From assembly GCA_012845835.1 (NCBI GenBank), contig JABAKD010000030.1, forward strand, positions 9,213,805 through 9,277,804: DNA of 64,000 nt. Direction: 5' to 3'. Of the stretch, positions 52,297 through 62,396 are shown one piece after another. The position numbers were made by a program, and so were the translations under genes. The notes under the pieces were generated by a model. That model saw only the letters and a list, made by a program, of their open reading frames with translations, made no database searches and had not been told where the DNA came from. Every line of letters begins with the position of its first letter. The stretch's first letter is position 1. The stretch comes from Undaria pinnatifida (lineage: Eukaryota; Sar; Phaeophyceae; Laminariales; Alariaceae).

Positions 52297-52993
52297 GGGC
52301 TGGTCTTATCGGAGATGTGAATTTCCTAAATTTCCTCTTTTTTTGCCAGAATTTCCATGAAAAAAAGTCTGCATTATTATCGAGCGCGGGTTTGTTTGTA
52401 TTTTTTTCCTGATTTTTGAAAGCCGAGCCATAAAGCAAGACCGCCACCACCCACACCAGCAGTCACGCGCGTCTTCACACAGCAAGCATGAGCGAATACC
52501 CGGAAGACCGCAGAGGAAAGCACCCAGGCCAAGTAGATTCGTGTAATCCGGCGACAGCAGCCCCTGGTGTCAGGAACATGCCGAGCACGACGAGGACACC
52601 AGCGATAGCCTTCTTCATGTTTCTGCGCCTCGTGTCTGGATAATTGGGAAGGCTGAATTGTTGTTTCGTCCGACTCGAGGATAAGTCCTCCGGAGGCCCA
52701 GGCCGCTTCCTTCCATCGGCCATAATGTTGGACCACTCGGTCAACGTTTAAAGCTACCCGATGGCCCCAGCGTTGAGCCACGGCGCTTGTCGGAGCACTG
52801 CCTTCGAAGTATGGAAATCGACGACAGAATTTCCTAATTTGTGATTGTTAACTTTTCCATATTTTTTGGGGTCTGAAGAATTTCACAAATCATGACAGAA
52901 CGCCTCCGTATTTTAAGACACATTTCTCAAATATGGAAATTTAGGAAATTTAGGAAATTTAAGACAGAAAAAGGTCTCCGATAAGAACAGCCC
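52297..52993. mobile_element. TIR element of 697 bp (superfamily unresolved)
   Basis: The ends GGGCTGGTCTTATCGGAGA (52297-52315) and TCTCCGATAAGAACAGCCC (52975-52993) are inverted repeats with one mismatch. They are followed inward by AATTTCCTAAATTTCC-type subterminal repeats. Target duplication is unclear. On minus there is an open frame of 134 codons (52781-52377) and another of 90 codons (52744-52475). The latter contains MKKAIAGVLVVLGMFLTPGA, which resembles a signal peptide. No transposase is recognisable. Confidence 0.65.
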
Positions 52994-53149
52994 TAGTTGA
53001 TCCTTTTTTTCCCAATTATTTCTGCAAATAAGTAAAGCCAACAAAGCTCACAACGGTGGTTATTTAGCTCAAGGACCAACGCTAGTATTAATAGTAGTAG
53101 TATTCGAGTGTAAATCCACTAGACCACCTGGGCGACCGGCTCTATATCA

Positions 53150-53421
53150 CTCACTGCCCCCGTGGCGTATCAGGTTATCCTCGAGCCTGGTATAGGTCAG
53201 CTGCGTGAGCTCGAATCCCCCCGAGTGCGTACTCGTATAATTTTTCATGGGACTTTTTCTTGTGCACTAATTGACTTGCAGAAAGCGCGAGAGCGTGAGT
53301 TAGCAACACTCGATGAAAAATCGACGATCAATGAGTGGGTGCTGAACCCTATGCGCCAAAAAAATTGAAGGCAATAACCGGGGGGAGGAAGGGAAGGACG
53401 ACACCTGCGACCACGACTTGT
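53150..53421 (+). mobile_element. tRNA-derived SINE (family B), plus copy
   Basis: The head GTGGCGTATCAGGTTATCC and B-box-like GAGCTCGAATCC (53208-53219) are followed by the family B body. Directly upstream (53107-53135) is a minus-oriented fragment of a SINE head (CCACTAGACCACC..GCGACCGG), giving a head-to-head arrangement. Confidence 0.7.
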
Positions 53422-53427
53422 ATGATA

Positions 53428-53526
53428 TACCGCTACGATGTAGCCAACCTATCACTGGAAACCCCTACTATACTCAACCGCAATCGTATCCGTATAATAT
53501 CCAAGCATACAATCAACAGCCTCCCT
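53428..53526 (+). repeat. dispersed repeat family E, copy 1
   Basis: ATACCGCTACGATGTAGCCA through ATCCAAGCATACAATCAACA is nearly identical to 58294-58392. Confidence 0.8.
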
Positions 53527-54310
53527 GCTTCGTAAATGATACGGCATGATGCTATGTTGTCATATCATCAGGATAAAACGATTCAATGAAAAATACGGTC
53601 AATCAATATCCTTCCAGTACTACTGTGACAAGAAAGAAAGATTGCAGCACCATAGTCCTTGAAACGCACTCCATAAATCTAGAGATACAATTCAGGGACA
53701 GTATCCAACATCAATCTTCGCGAACCTAAGATCTAAGTCGTGAAATTCCGAGTCCAAAAACAAAAACTCAAATCCGAAATCCATAGACCGAACACTCAAA
53801 TCTGAAATCCAAATTCCAAAAATCCAAAAATTCAAACATCGGTCCTAAAATCAGCACTCAGCCTTCCTTATATAACGGTTGTCAGCTCCATATAATAGTG
53901 ATGCCAACAAGTGTGATCGGACAGCAGTCTCAAAGCTCACTTTCGAATTAGACAAATGCCTCCCGGCTGGGTATATACTAACAATCCATTTAGATTCCAA
54001 ATGTTCAAATCCAGAGCAACATAATGCCATACTAGACAACGCAATCGTGAAGGAGTATTATTTCGAAAGTAAAAAAAAAGTTACTTGCCTCCCAACATAC
54101 CATGCACTTTTTAAAATTATCAAAATCCAGCTACTATATGCAGAATAATCCGCCAAGAAACAATTCAAATCAGCTCGCGAAAAAGTTAGCCACCCTCGGG
54201 TTCAGACGTATCGATTTCGTCGAGTTTGAAACCTTTTTTCTAATTAACGAGCCCTAATCTTCTCAAGTGGTCAAGCGAATCCTACCCCGCACAAGCGGTA
54301 ACAGGTGGGC
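53527..54310. other. A-rich low-complexity region
   Basis: At 53740-53850 there are repeated AAATCCRAAATCC/AATTCCAAAAATCC motifs. A 90-codon frame at 53879-54148 has no recognisable content. The block CAGCTCGCGAAAAAG..GTCGAGT (54172-54235) recurs at 54867-54930. Confidence 0.5.
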
Positions 54311-54641
54311 GTGACCCCCCCTTGCAGGATAAAAACTAAACGATTTGGCTCAGCTGGGTCTCATTACGGAGCTAGTTGAGAAACCATAGACTGATTACGC
54401 AGGGGTAACCCCGGGTAGTGTACCAAAAACCGTTGCCGTCCCCAAGTTCCAAAAATCTCATAATTCCGGCTCATAATATACCCCGTATCGTGACCCCCCC
54501 TTGCAGGATAAAAACTAAACGATTTGGCTCAGCTGGGTCTCATTGCGGGGCTAGTTGAGAAAACCACAGACTGAGTACGCAGGGATGACCCCGGGTAGTT
54601 TACCAAAAACCGTTGCCCTCCCCAAGTTCCAAAAATCTCAT
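54311..54641 (+). repeat. tandem duplication with a 179-bp period
   Basis: GTGACCCCCCCTTGCAGGAT at 54311 and again at 54490. Each is followed by TAAACGATTTGGCTCAGCTG, ACCCCGGGTAGT and CAAGTTCCAAAAATCTCAT with few differences. Confidence 0.8.
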
Positions 54642-56593
54642 ACTTCATTGAAAAACAGTAGAAACAGCGAACCTAGCGTACTAAATCATGAGATATGCTA
54701 CCATACTCCCAAAATCTAATGTTCATACCAAAATCCCGGTGAAACGAAAATACCAACTGCAGTCTTCCAGTGTACCTTCCTCGGTGAGTTCGTGTTCCTA
54801 GCCACCGCTCTCACTGCGTCGCAATGTCCGGACGAGTCTGGTTAGCAAGCCACATCAAGCATCCGACCAGCTCGCGAAAAAGGCCAGACGCCCTCGGATT
54901 CAGACTTATCGATCTCGTCGAGTGTGAGACCTTCCTCGAGCGGGTTTCTCCTACCCGAACTAACGCATACATCACCATTCAACGTAAACCCCGCAAAAAG
55001 ATATCAAATCCCGCAATAAGTCACTATATTGCAGAGTTGACTCGACAGCTGTTTGATGCCGATATAGCACGAATTCAACCGCTTGTTTCTTTTTGTTTCA
55101 GAGTACCGATATATCAGAGCGCAAACGCCTCGCTACACGTGACGAGGTTGTTATATCGAGGGTCAAGTTATTCCGCATGTTCCTTCCCGGAAGAGCGACA
55201 CGTAGTATCACAGTGCTGCAAAAGTGTTAGTCTCTGCTGCTACTTGATAAGCTACCTCGATAAAGAAATAACGATCCTTTAAACTGGTTGGGAACCTTGA
55301 CTAAAACGCGTATATAGGATACGGTATCAGGTAAACTCCGTAACAAACGCAGGAATATTGGCAATTTTTTCTGCACTCGAAATGCTAGTATACTACGTAC
55401 ATAAAATGTTTGAGCACCTACCTGTGGACTATAAAAACGTTATAATCTACCCCATCCCCCCTGCTCATTATTTTTGGTCGGGCATACAGCAGATACCGCT
55501 TATCATAACACTCTGCACACGCGCATGATAAGGGCGGGGGGAGTTGAGGGGGCGATCTAACAAAAGGAGGCTTGAACATAATCAAAATCCTATCATCGAT
55601 CATTGTCAAGCAAAGCATGTCATACTACAATATCATATTCATACTACAGTCGGCATAACCGGGACAAGATCAGAGTGGAGTCTTCAGTTTAACGAGAAGA
55701 ACACATCCCGATATTTCCACCACATATTGCATTATATCACGTGAGTAATACTATATTTCCTCACGACCGGTTTCTTCATTTCGTGTACCGCACTATGCTA
55801 GATCGCTGTTGAGTTGACAACCAACCAGCTATTCTGGAAGTAACCCGCATTGTGTAAGACAACCAAGCTGCAAAATATGTGGCATAATCTCTCGTGCGTA
55901 CCCGAAATATAGTACTACTGGTACTAACAATACCCGTCATCATCTCCCATGCGTACCCCAAATATCATACCACTGGTACTAACCATACCCCTACAGCCAT
56001 CAACCGTCACCAATTTATCTGTAAAACCGGATGACGTATATCGTACCAGGAATTTTGTTAGGAAAATACACGGCACACAACCGAAATCAAGTATTATGTT
56101 TCGGAGATGGCGAATTCGTTCTCAATCCCTTCCCTCTTTGGTGCGTGAGGGAAAATGGTTGATTGAAAATGAACCAGAGTACCAAACTGCTGTACATACG
56201 ACAGACAGAAAATACGGCTGTCTCAAGCAAGCGCTACGAGCTACTGCTGACATAATCTTTTCTCAACCCGTCGAGCATCCTGCATCCTGTGCCTAGTAAC
56301 CTGTTGATCAGCAGAGCTATCATACCACAAGCAATAACAGTTGCCGGTGGTTCGGGCAAGAGGGGCTGGGGGACGGGCACAAGCATTTACCCTGCCCGTC
56401 CCTCTGCCCCAGTTACTTTGTCCTTCGCTATGATTTAACGCGAAAAACAAAGTCTTGACCGCAAAGAATGCGAAAGAAAATGATCGTTTCAGCCGCAAAG
56501 AGTAACATGTCATCGCTACGACACGTCAGTGAAATACTGTTGTATAGTTAGCAGTACAGTATCATATATCGCGACAGCAGTTCGTATGATGTA
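54642..56593. other. intergenic DNA, nothing recognised
   Basis: Open frames at 54824-55282 and 55949-56296 are not recognisable. The former starts within the block shared with 54172-54235. CATACTACTGG..ACTAACAATACCCRTCATC near 55910 is duplicated at 55970. Confidence 0.4.
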
Positions 56594-56898
56594 GCCGGTC
56601 GCCTCGGTGGTGTATCAGGTTATCTTCGAGCCTGATATAGTCAGTTTCGTGAGTTCGAACCTCCCCGAGTACATACTCGTATAAATTCGCGGGAACTTTT
56701 TCTTGCGCACAAATTGCCTTGCGGAAAACGCGAGAGCGTGAGTTAGCAACACTCGATGAAAAATCGACGAGCAGTCGGAACGCTGAACCCTATGCGCGAT
56801 AAAAATTGAAGGCAATAACCGGGGGGGAAAAGGGATGACACCTGTGATCACGGCTTGTCCAGAAGCTGGAAAGTAGATGTGTGCGAAAAAAAAAAAAA
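56594..56898 (+). mobile_element. tRNA-derived SINE (family B) with poly(A) tail
   Basis: This is the best copy. The head GCCGGTCGCCTCGGTGGTGT is followed by the A-box-like TGGTGTATCAGG and the B-box GAGTTCGAACC (56651-56661). The shared body follows, and a 13-A tail closes it at 56886-56898. Confidence 0.8.
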
Positions 56899-57940
56899 TG
56901 TATTTTCACACAGCAAAAGTCAACTACCTGCTGTATTACTCTAGAATCAAGACAAAGCCCAGACAGAAACAATTGTTCAGGACATGACCTGTGATTGTTT
57001 CTGGTGCAAACGGCGGGAAGGATTCTCCACCTGGGTGTCCGTGCCTCCCCCACCCAGCGTCCTCCACCGCAACCAGCCACCTTGTGCCGACCCCAACCCG
57101 GGCCCACAGATCAACGGGCTCAGCAGCCGGCGCTCCCACGGAGCACGACAGGTACTGCTCGTAATTTAGTTTCACAACCAAACTTTCGAGCTATCCCTTC
57201 TCCCCCGTCTCAAACTGCTCCTGCTGCCCCTGCGGCTGCTGCTGTGCAGTGCTCTCGCTCCCAGTTTCAAGCAGTGGGATTACGAGTTGTGACGTCCAAA
57301 CAGGGGGTGGTGCCGCCGGAGGTTGCAGCAGCTGCTGCTGCTGCTTCAGTGGCAGCTGCAACAGCGTTTCCTGCTCTACCCCCCTCGTGTCTAAGTCCAC
57401 CTCATATCTGCAAGCCACAACCACCATCCAATTTTCCTCCGTCTTGAAATGCTGCTGCTGCTGCTCCTGCGGCTGCTGCTGTGCAGTGCTCTCACTCCCA
57501 GTCTCAAGTACTGGGATTACGAGCTGTTACTCACATCTGGCCACGCCCGCTCCCCTTTCTGGTACCTGAGGCGGCTGCGAAATGTCTCGCATTTGCTCCA
57601 GTCGCAGAGAGAAGCTGGAGAGCTCGAGGAGAATTGGCGAGTACTCGCGAATTATTAGTTCGTTTCCTCAATTCGACCTTCGACTCGGTAGAACTCGTCC
57701 CATCCTGCCGAAATCTGGTCTATGGCCCGGAAACCGTAACGGAAACCACCCTAGATTTCTTTCTCGAGTTGGTGTCTTATTGCGAGCAGCTGTTCCAGCT
57801 CCCGCATCTTGACCCTTTGAGAGCTCCCCGTTCTCTCTGCCAACGCTTTCACATCCACAACGCCCATGTTCACCTCGCCCTTAGGCATGGTTCAAATAAG
57901 GCACCCAGCTCGCTCCCTTAGGGAGGGCTGTTTTCATAAT
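56899..57940. other. CAG/CTG-rich region with possible decayed ORFs
   Basis: An 80-bp block (GCTGCTGTGCAGTGCTCTC..GGGATTACGAG) is duplicated at 57235-57290 and 57475-57525. On minus, frames at 57427-57191 (Gln-rich) and from about 57897 (MPKGEVNMGVVDVKALAERT, coiled-coil-like) look gag-like but are broken by stops. No family assignment is possible. Confidence 0.35.
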
Positions 57941-58293
57941 ATCTCCAGCTAGGTCTCTTCCGCAGAAGAGCCCACGTCACTCAACACCCTTTGCTTCGAA
58001 CAGGGATAGTACAGCGTACGGTACGCGATAGTCATCGTATTTGTTGATCTCTACGAAGCGTAGAGGGCTTACCCGTTGAGCTGACAGTAGTGGGGTAGTG
58101 GAGTCACCGGTATGAAGACAAGTAAAAGACGTACAAATATATAAACTTACGGCTGACGTCCTTGAAAATTAGTTACAAAATATATATCAAGTTGCTCCTA
58201 GCCAAGGCACAGCGTGGAGAAAAGAAGACTCACTCCGTAGAAGACGAACAACGAGGAGTGACGGCGCAAAAGCCAACATAATTCGACAATCCC

Positions 58294-58392
58294 GGTATAC
58301 CGCTACGATGTAGCCAACCTATCACTGGAAACCCCTACTATACTCAACCGTAATCATATCCGTGGATCATATCCAAGCATACAATCAACAGT
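58294..58392 (+). repeat. dispersed repeat family E, copy 2
   Basis: Partner of 53428-53526. Confidence 0.8.
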
Positions 58393-58559
58393 TTTGGGAC
58401 AACATATGACGCCAATTTGGAAATAATGGCTTGCCAAGTTTTATTTTATCAACCTCTCCATACATCAAGATCCGAAGAACAACTGGAGAGTACCGTACAA
58501 ACTACAATTTTTTGCGCGCTTCTCGCTTGGACGGCGGCCTTCGAGCAAAGTGATTTGAC

Positions 58560-58640
58560 CGAGAAATCCTACAGCACTGCCCACTGAGCTACTCAATCAC
58601 TTTACTCAGTAGCTCAGTGGGTAGTGCTACTACATATATA
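58560..58640. repeat. inverted pair of tRNA-like A boxes
   Basis: GCACTGCCCACTGAGCTACT on the left pairs with AGTAGCTCAGTGGGTAGTGC on the right around a spacer of about 16 bp. TAGCTCAGTGGG is a tRNA A-box consensus, so two SINE heads appear to meet head to head. Confidence 0.65.
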
Positions 58641-58790
58641 TGTTAAAATATCAAAATAACCATTCAAAATGCCGTCAGCGCGCACGCTTGAAAAAGACAA
58701 ATATGAAGTCGATGAGAATCGAACTCACGACACATAGCGCTACCCACTGTCACGTGACTCAGTAAAACTCACAGTGAGTGGGTTATGCAA
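58640..58790 (-). mobile_element. tRNA-derived SINE (family C), copy 1
   Basis: On minus: CAGTGGGTAGCGCTATGTG, the B-box GAGTTCGATTCTCATCGAC, then CATATTTG..AGCGTGCGCGCTG. It matches 58895-59050. Confidence 0.6.
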
Positions 58791-58894
58791 AAACCAACCA
58801 AATATGTTTTCAAGTTCGTTTATTAATTATCACCGACTTCGTAAGAGCGATCTCCGGAGCTACCCCCTCTCCACGTGCTACAGTTAATAGTACT

Positions 58895-59050
58895 CAGGAG
58901 AACACTAACAACTATCACAACCATTCATATCGTCTCCAGCGCACACGCTCCTGAGTACCAAATATGATCTGGGTGAGAATCGAGCTCACGACACATCCTT
59001 CGTTGGTTATATAGCACTATACCCACTGAGCCAAAAGGAAACGACATACA
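58895..59050 (-). mobile_element. tRNA-derived SINE (family C), copy 2
   Basis: On minus: the A-box-like TTGGCTCAGTGGGTATAG, then GTCGTGAGCTCGATTCTCAC (B-box) and CATATTTGG..AGCGTGTGCGCTGG. The head could be taken for a tRNA gene, but the arms do not fold into a complete cloverleaf and the body is shared with copy 1. Confidence 0.6.
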
Positions 59051-59125
59051 GCGGTAGTAGCTACGATAGGGCAAGCGCTTCGAAGCGGCCATGAAAAATG
59101 CATCGTCGGGAAGAAATTTATGAGC

Positions 59126-59465
59126 CAATTTGAAAATGATGCCAATTTGAAAATGAGGCCAATATGAAAATGTTGGGCCTTATTTATTCGTTCAAGCTCT
59201 ACATATGCCAAGATCCAATAATAGCTCGGGCGTATACCGCCCAAAATACGAAAAAAAAACGCACTTATCGCTTGTCTCGCTCAGCGTCTATCCGCGTCCA
59301 CGTCGAAGTGCGGAACGGATACGGCAGGGCGAGGGGCGTTGGAGCCGCCCCCCGAAGAAGGCGCTCGAACGGAAGCTATTTGACCGAGAATTCCAGCTCC
59401 GAGAATCGCATACTGAGGCATACTGAGGCCGAGACGAAAAAAAACTCCTGACCGAATCCCCCCCC
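59126..59465 (+). repeat. dispersed repeat family C, copy 2
   Basis: Partner of 3495-3770. It has a small duplication, GCATACTGAG, near 59408-59427. Confidence 0.7.
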
Positions 59466-59709
59466 AAAAAATGATCATGCATATATTCATTTTTAAAAAA
59501 TGACAACAAAAACGGGGGGAAAACTAAACGTCTCGGCTGGATTTGAACATATGTCTTCAAAGTCAAAGTCAGACGTGTGGCTTTTGAACAAAACGTCACA
59601 AATGTCCCTACTTTTTGGGTTGTTTCTACTTTTGGAGCCACATCAGCTATACGCATATACATGCACGCCACACGCGTGATACACATTATACAAGCGTCGG
59701 CCTTTTCTC

Positions 59710-60535
59710 ATGGGGCATAGGCAAATGCCGACAACAACAAACAGCAGGTAGGTACGTACTGCTGACTGCTGACTGCGAGAATCGCACCGAACTGCTGTAC
59801 TGTGTACTGATGCTGCCGTCTGCCTGATACTGCTGTACCATGCACCAGAAGACAACGCACCCCAGCAGCAGTATTCAGTGCTGTTTGGACGGAAATATAA
59901 GGACTATTTTTGCACTAATATTGAATAATAAAGGTTAACAATCGTCCGCCCAGAGCAGCACACTCAAAACGCAAGCAGCAGTGCACGTGTTGCCTACCGG
60001 TATGGTGCCTAGGCGAATGCCGACAACAACAAAGATCATTTAGGCAAAGACGAGCTGCTGACTGCTGACTGCGAGAGTCGCACAGCGCTGCTTAGTGCTG
60101 CTGCCGTCTTCCTGACACTGCTGTACAGCGAAAGAGAACAGCACGACTAACAGCAAGCAGTGTCGTTTGGACGGAAGTATAAGGACCTTGAGGTAATAGT
60201 AAACAAATAGAGAAGGTCCAAACATTTCTGTCCAGAGTGGTAACTGGTACCTGGTACATGCCATCGACCTCTGTCAAACGACGTGCAAGCAGCGCAGCAG
60301 TGTCTGTGCTGCCTATGATGCATAGGCAATTGCCGACAACTACCCACCACAGGTAAGTACGTACTGATGACTGCTGACCGCGAGAATCGCACCGCGCTGT
60401 CTACCTGATGCTGCACTGCAGAAGATTAGTGTTGTATCATACGCTGTACACCAATCTGGAAGGGATCATAAGGACCGTTTGAGTAATAATAGGAAATTCA
60501 AACGACCCTTACCAGAGTGGCACTTTACATCGGCC
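59710..60535 (+). repeat. tandem repeat of about 300 bp, three units
   Basis: Units start GCATAGGCAAATGCCGACAA (59710), CTAGGCGAATGCCGACAACA (60008) and GCATAGGCAATTGCCGACAA (60320). Each continues with TACGTACTG..CTGCTGACTGCGAGARTCGC, GTYTGGACGGAARTATAAGGAC and CCAGAGTGG. Identity is moderate. CAG/CTG motifs and GCAGTA palindromes dominate. Confidence 0.75.
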
Positions 60536-61649
60536 TGTCACCTGTCACACTGCAGCAACAGCAGCGCAGAGAGGTGGTGGCATACAGTCGGGTGGCCTTG
60601 TTCATACCCTTCCTTTGTGACACGCAGCTATCTACTGCTATGCTCATAAATTGCTCGCTTGTCCTATTCGAACCCTCTCTGGCTCTGTTCGTATTTACCG
60701 TAGTTCAGTGCGCCCTCCGACCCCCACTATATGCTACTCCACTCCCATTCAAGAAAGACCTTCTAAACACGTCAGCTGTGAGTTCGATAAATTAAGGTCA
60801 ATACTCATCTTTGCAAGCTGCATGATTTATCGGCCGCTCATTTATCATCAGCATGATATTGGTCCATGACTGAGGATCGATATTGACCAGATGTTGTGTA
60901 AATATTTGTAGTAGGTCACGTGTCTTTCCCACGAAAGCGAAAACGCTTGCGGTCGACCTCCTTTGCCAAGATTGTCCTAAACTTATTATTTTGCGTTTTG
61001 TACACCATTAATGGAGCAAAAAAAAAATCCACGCGCACGGAGGTCACTCGAGTGGTCGTGCTAGTTGAAGCGACTCGGCTCGTAGGGGGACGTCCGAACC
61101 TTTTGAGCATAGCTGCGCAGTAGAAGACACTCCTAGCGTGATACCTTCCGCTACGACAAGAAAAAGATGCACTGTATCGCTCTCGTTTCATTACTTGTTG
61201 ATGTCGGCTACGCCGGCGCGTCGTCTATGCAGACTCGACGAAGTGAGATCGGTGACGCAGGGTGCTTTCTGCAATAGGTCATGGCCTAGAAATGGCCCTA
61301 GGTCTATCTTGTATTTTGGCGACTGGTGATACGGCTCACAAGGCTCGCATCGGTGCGTTTGCCGTGCCGCCCTTGAAATTTTCAAGCGAGCCGGTTTACT
61401 TTAAAGTTGAAATGCGAAATTTAAACGCGCGAACAAAAAAAATAACGCGATATGGTATACTCGTAGCAATCCCTTTTGCCTACCTCCCCCCCCTCCCCCC
61501 ATCCATATATTTATCTATTCCGTCTTCTCTTCGAGTCAGATGCATACGGTAATACAGGTAAGTCGGATCGTAAACGTCCCATGCATCAACACGTCGGATT
61601 GGGGTACGAAACGCATTACAAAAACAACTGCCCAATGTGTCATGGATAA
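60536..61649. other. intergenic DNA, nothing recognised
   Basis: The CAGCTGTGAGTTCGATAAA..TTTGCAAGCTGC block at 60770-60820 is another copy of the motif near 3826, 9350 and 47147. No gene is supported. Confidence 0.4.
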
Positions 61650-62088
61650 TGTGTGATACCCTGGCACGGTGGTTTGAGAGGCTGTGCCGTCGACGTTAGT
61701 CGAGGTGATGGCACGGTGCGAGAGGATAGCCTGGAAGACAAAGTGCTTCCGAGATGTAGAGAAGATGTTGAATAGTACAACGGTGGCGCTTAATTTGGCC
61801 AATACACACAGATATAAACCGCAGAGTTGCAGAAGCCCAGACGACGGCTGCTTCCCAGAGATGACCAGGACAGCTATGATCCGGAAAGATCTACAAGAGA
61901 GAGCCACACGAGAGAGTGAGCGACCTGGATATCAGGCGGAGAATCCTACGGAAGTAATTCCTCCTCACACATACGTACGTTACACTCGAACCGACACATA
62001 TGAGATATACTCCATAGGAGTATGATACACAAGAGCAGTGCTACTGAACATTGACTCATAATGGCTATGTGCTAACATTTCCTCAACA
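61650..62088 (-). repeat. candidate 3' LTR of the second copia element
   Basis: On minus, the sequence CATTGAGGGGGAG (a polypurine tract, 62101-62089) is followed directly by TGTTGAGGAAATG, a typical LTR start, at 62088. The other end is a guess: GGTATCACACA ending at 61650 would give a 439-bp LTR with flank GATAA on +. The matching 5' LTR is outside the window, so only the 62088 boundary is well supported. Confidence 0.5.
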
Positions 62089-62396
62089 CTCCCCCTCAAT
62101 GGAAGTTGCTCTAACTCGTACCAAACTAATGTTGATTAATTCAAACAAGTATTTTCGTTTTATGCGTTTCAACCACTAAAGTACCACGTGATGTTTCAGT
62201 CCCTTACGTGCAACAATACATTCATGCGCTTGCTAAAGAGTACCTGCTACTGTACAAACCAGACTACCATGACTTCCAATCCTACATGGCTCGTTCAACC
62301 AGTGATGGTGCGAGGCCGAATGTCGATTACAGAAAGAGCAAGTTGACTCTCACAAACAGAACAGATTCAAAACAAACACACAAACATATAACACGA

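Noticed and set aside
58960..59045. A functional tRNA gene on minus
   Set aside because: A and B boxes are present, but acceptor and anticodon arms do not pair properly, and the body continues into sequence shared with another copy. A SINE head fits better.
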